Of a stretch of 64,000 bases of DNA, positions 57,537 through 64,000 are shown one piece after another. This stretch comes from Ciona intestinalis (Eukaryota; Chordata; Ascidiacea; Phlebobranchia; Cionidae): positions 4,679,961-4,743,960 of the forward strand of contig NC_020172.2 in the NCBI RefSeq assembly GCF_000224145.3, given 5' to 3'. Position 1 is the stretch's first letter, and each line of letters starts with the position of its first letter. Below the pieces are notes generated by a model that did no database searches, had not been told where the DNA came from, and saw only the letters and a program-made list of their open reading frames with translations. The translations under genes were made by a program, and so were the position numbers.

Positions 57537-58499
57537 AGATGAATTAGATGAGTAATAACCCACACGCCAAGAAATCTTTGTTTTTTCCCGTGTTTGAAGC
57601 ATCATCAAGATTAACGTTAACTTGATCCAAGTCTAAACGATATTTGGTATCAGTTAAAACTACACGCTCCAATTAGTGCGTGACTGTATGATTATTACTC
57701 AGCGTGAACCGCCACTTAACCTGGGCATCGCTATCTCGTTATTCAAAACCGTGGTCGTATGGGATCTAGCCTACCACCATGGTAGCTTTCAGGTGATTGA
57801 TCAGTATTTTAACGAATTAGGGAAAAAATCGGAAAAAATGCGATGAGGTTAAAAAGCTGAACTTTTTCAGAGAACATATTCTGCGTGTTTTGAACCGCCT
57901 TCGCACGCGTCTGCCACTAAATTACGAGACTCATAACTTTGTGGTTGTATTAATAAAAGTTCATTAAATGAAAAATATGCGGAAATACTAGGAATTCACT
58001 AAATAAAAAAAAAGCGGAAATAAAACTAAATTTTGGTAATTGTTTGTTATACAGCGGTTTTTAATAAAAAATACCTTTTCTGAGTTTAGAAAAATTGATT
58101 TTTTAATTAGTTTTATAAAATTATTTTTCAGCAAAAAAAGTGCGAAAAAAATTGTTTAAAATCAAGACTGGCCGGGTAGCGCGTTCCCTTTTTGTGCGGT
58201 GTATATTTAAAGCAATCAAGCGTAAGGGTAACTTCTGCAGCTGCGTATTGAGTTACCATTGAAACCCATTTCGTGGGATTGGGTAAGGAATCTTTTGCGA
58301 TAGTATTTGTTCCAGTTAGCCACAAAACTCCGGAAGGTTGAGAATTTAATTAGTTTGTTGTAGATGGTGTAGTTTTAAAAAGTAATACCTCAGTGTAGCT
58401 TTAGATTACAAAGTTACTGACTCTGCAACTTGTTAAACCGTGTTGCCTAAAATGTTCGATTTAGGAGACCACATCAGTATACTCAAGAATAGATATAAC

Positions 58500-58692
58500 A
58501 CTGTCGGGTAAGATGGGACACTTTTAGCACATAACATTTAAATATCCTGATCGTGTTTTAAACAATTAACAATGGTTTATGGAAGCCGTTGGAATACGGT
58601 TTATAATTCTTTAAATGCTCTTTGTATACTACCAAACGGGACGAGAAAATTGAATGAAAAGGTGTCCCATCATACCCCCCCCCTATACTATG
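58500..58692 (-). mobile_element. MITE, full length
   Basis: It runs from CTGTCGGGTAAGATGGGACA to CCCCCCCCTATACTATG. Confidence 0.8.
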
Positions 58693-59499
58693 CCTATAAA
58701 TAGATCATATTGTCACCATGTTTTACTTTATTATTTGCGGTTTGGATATGGTCTTTTGGTGTGGCTTGCGTGGTTTATCCTTTCTTCTTCCGATTTACGG
58801 CAACGTCATATTGTTTGGTTAGTCCGTTGTAAGAGTATCTCATGTCAGATTTAATTAGTATATTCGGTGGTGTGTACCATAGCGTGCTGTGTACATCTGT
58901 GGAATTTAATTAAAATCCGATTGCCTTTTGCCAGTATAGGTTAACTTTAGATTAGTTGACACAGCTCAGATACCAGGCCTATAAAATCCATCCAAAGTAA
59001 ATGCAAATACTAGTTAAACCGCACCAAAGATAATGCAAATAATAGTTATTCGTGGGGCCTGGATAAAGCAAATATGAATTATATGTTTGTTTTTGATCGT
59101 CTATCAGTCGTTTAGTAGTCAAGAGCTAATCTCGGAGTCGAAAAGCAGATTTGTAGTTAAAACCCCGATTTTCTGATCAGTTTGTATATAATTGGTCACA
59201 ATTGTCTTCGTATTTAAACAGAATGATAAAATGTTTTAGTATTTTTAATCAGAACTTTGCGGAGATAGTTGTCCTATATGGGCTATTGGGCTGATAGATT
59301 CGTATATTGAAAAGTTTACAGTTGTTACAGTGTAAAGATATCATTAAAAGATCAGTGATGAACACTGTTGGGTATTTTTTTCCAGAGGCCTTTTATTCAT
59401 ATTTACCACCATACGTTTAGTGTATAGGGCTTAATGTATGCTGTGTAATTGATTAAAAATGCTATAGGATTACTATTGGTAACCAACCTTCTAAACATG

Positions 59500-59713
59500 G
59501 GGAGTAACCAAAGCAAAAGTAACAGCCGCAAGTCCCACAGTGACTTATATTACCACCATGGTAAACTTACTTTGAAAGAAAGATTGAGTGTTCTAAAAAC
59601 TGGTTCTCTAAAACGGAACCATCAGCTCCGTAAGGATGAACTTACCGAATCCGACCTTGCAATATATGCTACAAAGAAATGGAATAGCGAAACCACTTTA
59701 GATGCACGCACAG
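59500..59713 (+). CDS. N-terminal exon of a probably N-myristoylated protein (rest not found)
   Basis: The frame starts MGSNQSKS, which fits the MGxxxS/T signal for N-myristoylation, followed by basic residues that would help membrane binding. It continues with LTLKERLSVLKTGSLKR and ESDLAIYATKKWNSETTLD. A donor fits after 59713 (GCACAG|GTACTA), ending in phase 1; unspliced, the frame stops at 59853. An in-frame ATG at 59449 would bury the glycine, so I prefer 59500. No following exon is recognised in the remaining 4.3 kb. I do not recognise the family. Confidence 0.5.
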
Positions 59714-60286
59714 GTACTATGTCGTATCTATCCATGTCTTATAAGATAATGGGTCAAACCTGGTCTAAATCCCAGGTCCTTAGAAAGGAACCCACCCATA
59801 CAGAATATAATCTATTTATGCCTTTTCTATACACGCGTATATATTCTGTATAGTATTGTAGTTTATAAGAATTTATCACGGCATTGGTTATGTATTTGTG
59901 TATTTTAAATGGTAGACCTTTTTTATCCACCAAAAAATCAAAAACATTTTTTTAGAATTTGGCTAAAAAAATGATAATAAAGTTAGTGTTTTTACCTTTT
60001 TTTCTTAACATATAATGTTGTTCAATGGACTTAATGTGAAAACATAAAAGTCATGTTTGATATTCCCAAGCCAAATAATGTTTCTCACCGGAACCTTATC
60101 ATGTTATGTAGTATGTCCTAACACACACCGCGCTTCCTACATAAACTCCGACATCTGTTTAGTGACATAAACACCTTAACCACCACTTCCGTATCAATTT
60201 GTTTATACATCGCGTGTCTCCCATCGTCGCATAACATCATCGTGTTAAACATTTGGCTGGATTTAAAACCAGACCCTCAGGAACTA

Positions 60287-60477
60287 TAATAGGGTGGGGG
60301 AAGACGGGACACATTTTTATTATATTTTTTTGTCGTATTTCGTAGTAAACAAAAAAAATGAATTGTAAACTTGTATCCTTGTGACTCCCGTAGACCGTTG
60401 TTAATTGTTTAAAACACGATCAGGATATTTAGATATTATGTGCTAAAGGTGTCCCATCTTCCCCCACCCTAGTGTAT
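60287..60477 (+). mobile_element. MITE, full length
   Basis: It runs from TATAATAGGGTGGGGGAAGA to CTTCCCCCACCCTAGTGTAT. Confidence 0.85.
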
Positions 60478-61769
60478 GATATACTTGTCTTCATTTTAAA
60501 CGTTTCGGTTTTAAAACCATCTTTATTGACGTAAGTTAAAACTAATGTTAAAAACCTTCTTACGTCACTGAAGATGCTTTTAGTTTTTAATGGCTACGGT
60601 TTTTTACTCTGTTTAATTAATTTACTCTTTGTTTCGTATATATTCCTCTCATTAAGAATTCCATTAGGTGATATCCTTAATAATGATAAAACGAAACACT
60701 TTTCTCCCCTAAAAGTAACCACACGTGGCGGTATTCGATCCTTTAATAACCACCATCCTCTCATTATCTTTGTTTATCATTTTTTATCATAAGCATGCCC
60801 CAGCCTACTTTATATTATGTACATAGATAACATACTTGCGTCCAAGCCAGGGCTAAATTAGCGACGTTAAGCCCAAATATCCGCCTGGTCGGCTTAAAAG
60901 CTTACGGGGTGTTTGTGGTAAAATCCAGACAGATTTTATCGATGTTTTTTGTTTAAAGCTGGTCTAACTATATGTCCTGTCAAAGTAGTGGCGTATATTT
61001 GGCTTGTATATTGATGGAACACCTGTCTAAGATTTCCGTAGCGTTATAACAACACATATGCATTCCATTGTCGGCTTACTGTAGAGTGTAGAGTGGAGCA
61101 TTGGTTCCTAAAACTAAAAATGCACATCACTCGTGGTACATGGACGACTTTCAGGGGGTACCCGAGCAACTTGTTTAGGTGTACCACGGCCTACTTGAGA
61201 TATCTCTAGTAGAAAAAAAAACTAAAAACTATACATAAATTTAGAGTAAATTAAAACGATCATTCTTATTCTAATTACAACATTGTAAAACGTCAAAAAA
61301 ACAGAAAAAAAAAGAATTTTCCAAATCTCCAAAACAGATTATGAATAAAATATAAACAAGTCGCTCGTGTACCACACTGAAGGAATTAAGTGAAATCTAG
61401 ATCGTTTTACTAAACAATTGTGTATCTTTTTAGTTAAACTTATATAGTGTAGGAATCACATATACCCGAATAAACTAAACGACTTAAACCAAGTACCGAA
61501 TGTGGTTACAAAACTTATTATAGAATAGAACGGAAGAAATATATTAATTTCAATTACCGCTATACGTCATCAAGATTTCGTCACAATCTGTCAGTCATGT
61601 CATAATGCATTTTTGTGATCTTGAATTGAAACATATTTTAACTTTTAGAAGCGATTAACGATGCCATTGTTTGGAATTGATTCGTCACAATTGAATTATG
61701 ACGGAATAACAGCGTCTTCGTTATCTTAAAATAAAGAGAGTGGTTACGATTTCGATATTTTTCCAATAG

Positions 61770-61960
61770 ATTTTGTGTATGGTTGTTTGGGTAAAATAGG
61801 ACATGTTTTTATTTTTCTTTATCACCCATTTGGTAGTAAACAATGAATATTTACATAATTATATAACCTTAGCGTTACGACTCTATGAAATATGTCTCTT
61901 CGGTTACGATAGCGATAGAAGATTATGTAATAATGTACAAAACGGAAAGACGGGACATGT
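61770..61960 (+). mobile_element. MITE, degenerate
   Basis: A weak left end (TTTGGGTAAAATAGGACATG) and the ATTTGGTAGTAAACAATGAA core are still readable. Confidence 0.5.
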
Positions 61961-63466
61961 ATACGAAACCACGCTAATATACGGTAAAACATAAATTACG
62001 TGCGTTTTGTGATAAAAATCTGGCATTATGTGACGAAAATAGAAATAACAGAACGTCAAAGTGCGGTTGCCCAAATCGCGATGCGATATACTGATGATGG
62101 TAAAATATGCGACGACCGTGGAAACTAGGAAACCCTATGTCTGACATGTGAAATATAGTGGCATGGTACAGTACAGAGTAGAATGTGTAAATTATATAGT
62201 AGCACAGTACTAACATAACAGTTCCTAATAATGATTTTACGCAGCTATTGTATGGGACATGTAACATATAATTTGTATTAAAGCTAAATCTCATTCAAGT
62301 CGTTGTAAATCGTATAATTTCACTAAATGATGAGTTACACTTTACACAAAAGCTCAATTCAAAGTCTACTTTTTAAATAAATAATATCAAAAACCGGAAC
62401 AAATGCGATTTTTTTCTACTGCTTTAAAAACGATAGCGATGAAGCGAAGATCAAATTAATAGAACAACAAAAGAACTAAACAGCTAAACGTTAGTCGTTA
62501 AAACAAAAAAAAGAATCCTTTTTTATAAAATGCTAAATTTAATTAAAAATTACTAAAATTTAAATAATCATTTTCATTTCATTTAAAAGTATAATATAAT
62601 TCACCCCCTCCAAACGTGTTATACAATAGTGACATCAAAGAGATTCCGGTGCTCTGTTGGAACATGAGTTGCACGCAATGGTTGGAATGTTTGCACCCTG
62701 CATCGTGTCTTACCATATATGGTTGTTTATATCGCGTTTTACTACAGCGCTTGCCCTGGCCTAGTCGATTGCAGAAACTTTGCAGAATAGGGTAGTGTGG
62801 CCGCTAGCAAGAAGAAACCTTAGCAAAATTAATGCAGAAACATTTTGTTAATTTCTGTTAATGCCCATGTTAATTTTTGCTAAAAGACCAATCTCTCTCC
62901 AAAACAAGCACATTATGTTACAGAGGTTAGAAGAAGATGTACGAACAAAACATTGTTAAAAAACAATTTTTAACATTTTACATCTCTATACGCATATCGC
63001 TATTACATGAGTTCGTATTGTGACGTCATATTAGCATGATTGTCCAATCGCGGTCCATTGCTTCCGCTATCGACGCTCTAATCGCGTGTAGCACATCCGG
63101 CGTTGGCTATCGACGTCTGTCATTGTTTCGTAACAACCAGTAAAAGGTCGTAAGTTCAACCGTCATTATACGTTGTGACGTAACAGATACCATTGTGCTA
63201 ATTGATGTCATTATTTGGTGACAATGTTTTCGTCGTCACTTTAAATTTAACAATTAATCGTCTTGTTATAATTTAAACACTCGCCAATCGGCTATACCCG
63301 TGTCATGGGTTTATTTATATACTTAAATAGTTAATGGGCTAAACCCGGCTTAAAACCTTCTCAAGAATTACCTCACCTGTATAGAATAGAAAGGAAAAAA
63401 TTAGTTTAAATTCATCTACTATAAATCGTTTCAAAACCTAGCATTGCCACGTTAAAAAAATCCCAA

Positions 63467-63687
63467 ATATAGTAGGGTGGGGGAAGATGGGACACCTTTT
63501 CGTTTAGTTTTCTCTTTCCATTTGGTAATAAACAAAGAACATTCAATGAATTATAAAACCTTATCCTCACGACTTCCACATACCGTTGTTAATTGTTTAA
63601 AACACGATCAGGCTATTTGGATATTATGNNNNNNNNNNNNNNNNNNNNNNNNNNNNNNNNNNNNNNNNNNNNNNNNNNTACTATATA
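63467..63687 (+). mobile_element. MITE, interrupted by an assembly gap
   Basis: Consensus left end and core, then 50 N, then the TACTATATA tip. Confidence 0.8.
63629..63678. other. Assembly gap (50 N) inside a MITE
   Basis: The gap replaces the right end of a MITE copy that begins at 63467. The sequence after it (TACTATATA) is the expected MITE terminus. Confidence 0.95.
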
Positions 63688-64000
63688 TCATTTTAACATT
63701 GTTTTAAAGCGAAGTGAAATGTGCTGCTGTGGAAAGCTACGCTAAATTTAGGTCTCGTTCTATATTAAATATACATTGCTAAAACACGAAATTTGCTCCT
63801 AATTTTAATGAGTAATTAATTCAGTTCCTTTTGGTAGGGCAGGGCTATATTTATTTGTATTTAAAAGTACGTGTTTGTATGAAAACGTTGCTCTTAAATT
63901 AACATACCGATATTATCAAAATTCTTGTGGCTGCCGTTTTAGAACAAGTACATCTATTGTTACCTAGCAAAAAAAAAACGAAAAAGGTCGTTTTGCGCGA

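Larger units (their letters stand above)
49549..59499. other. Ten-kilobase region without a supported gene
   Basis: It is AT-rich and contains MITEs at 49719, 54821, 55910, 56083, 57346 and 58500, SINE pieces at 53228-53450 and 55295-55400, a MITE-like repeat at 50608-50729 and one gap. Short open frames lack domains and splice partners. It may be the regulatory or 5' noncoding part of the gene starting near 59500, but nothing in the sequence shows this. Confidence 0.45.
59714..64000. other. Region without a supported gene to the right edge
   Basis: If the exon at 59500-59713 is real, this is its first intron. It holds MITEs (60287, 61770, 63467) and one gap at 63629-63678. The open frames at 60574-60792 and 61974-62294 have no recognisable features. 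Confidence 0.4.

Noticed and set aside
58128-58325. 65-codon minus-strand frame with fairly even codon usage
   Set aside because: It could be an exon, but no acceptor/donor pair gives a continuing frame and no similarity was recognised. Left unassigned.

Overview
The window is intron-rich, AT-rich animal nuclear DNA. Small exons with GT-AG introns, two muscle-type nicotinic receptor subunit genes, a TBP-like factor gene, COX6C, and very dense short inverted-repeat elements point to a tunicate. Ciona is my inference from the compact genes and repeat content; I could not confirm it with a search. Exon coordinates come from reading splice sites and checking that codon phase is kept across each gene. 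They are models, not transcripts.

Layout. 1-7.3 kb: 3' part of a plus-strand extracellular protein gene with 14 EGF-type exons, one sushi exon and one somatomedin-B exon. It contains a tandemly duplicated exon block, and its end is repeated after an assembly gap (7.9-9.0 kb). 9.5-10.2 kb: fossil Ty3/gypsy-like Gag fragment. 11.0-11.7 kb: COX6C (minus). 13.8-18.2 kb: TBPL1/TRF2-type TBP-like factor (plus) with a long N-terminal extension. 20.9-30.5 kb: non-alpha nicotinic acetylcholine receptor subunit (plus), with a collagen/fibrinogen-like gene nested in one intron on the opposite strand (23.6-25.7 kb). 31.2-37.8 kb: a second, convergent non-alpha receptor subunit (minus). 39.1-40.5 and 42.2-43.5 kb: a convergent pair of secreted, cysteine-rich, low-complexity repeat proteins of unknown function. 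44.1-48.2 kb: a cluster of nested inverted repeats. 48.6-49.5 kb: small type I membrane protein with an 8-cysteine ectodomain. 49.5-59.5 kb: repeat-rich, no gene supported. 59.5-59.7 kb: a likely N-myristoylated first coding exon. 59.7-64 kb: repeats only.

The window is riddled with one MITE family whose ends match a TAGGGTGGGGGAAGATGGGA consensus. I count nearly thirty full or partial copies of about 150-200 bp. There is also a tRNA-headed SINE family, a second MITE-like family (ends near GAAGAATCC), and one hAT-type MITE with a clear 8-bp target duplication.

The two receptor genes share intron positions, phases and several exact exon lengths, so they are an inverted duplicate pair. Both carry an acidic residue in the pore helix where vertebrate muscle non-alpha subunits have glutamine. 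The cysteine-repeat pair is the best candidate for something undescribed: matching signal peptides and TATA promoters, 8-residue basic cysteine repeats, and in one gene a separate 12-residue acidic cysteine repeat block divided from the basic block exactly by an intron.
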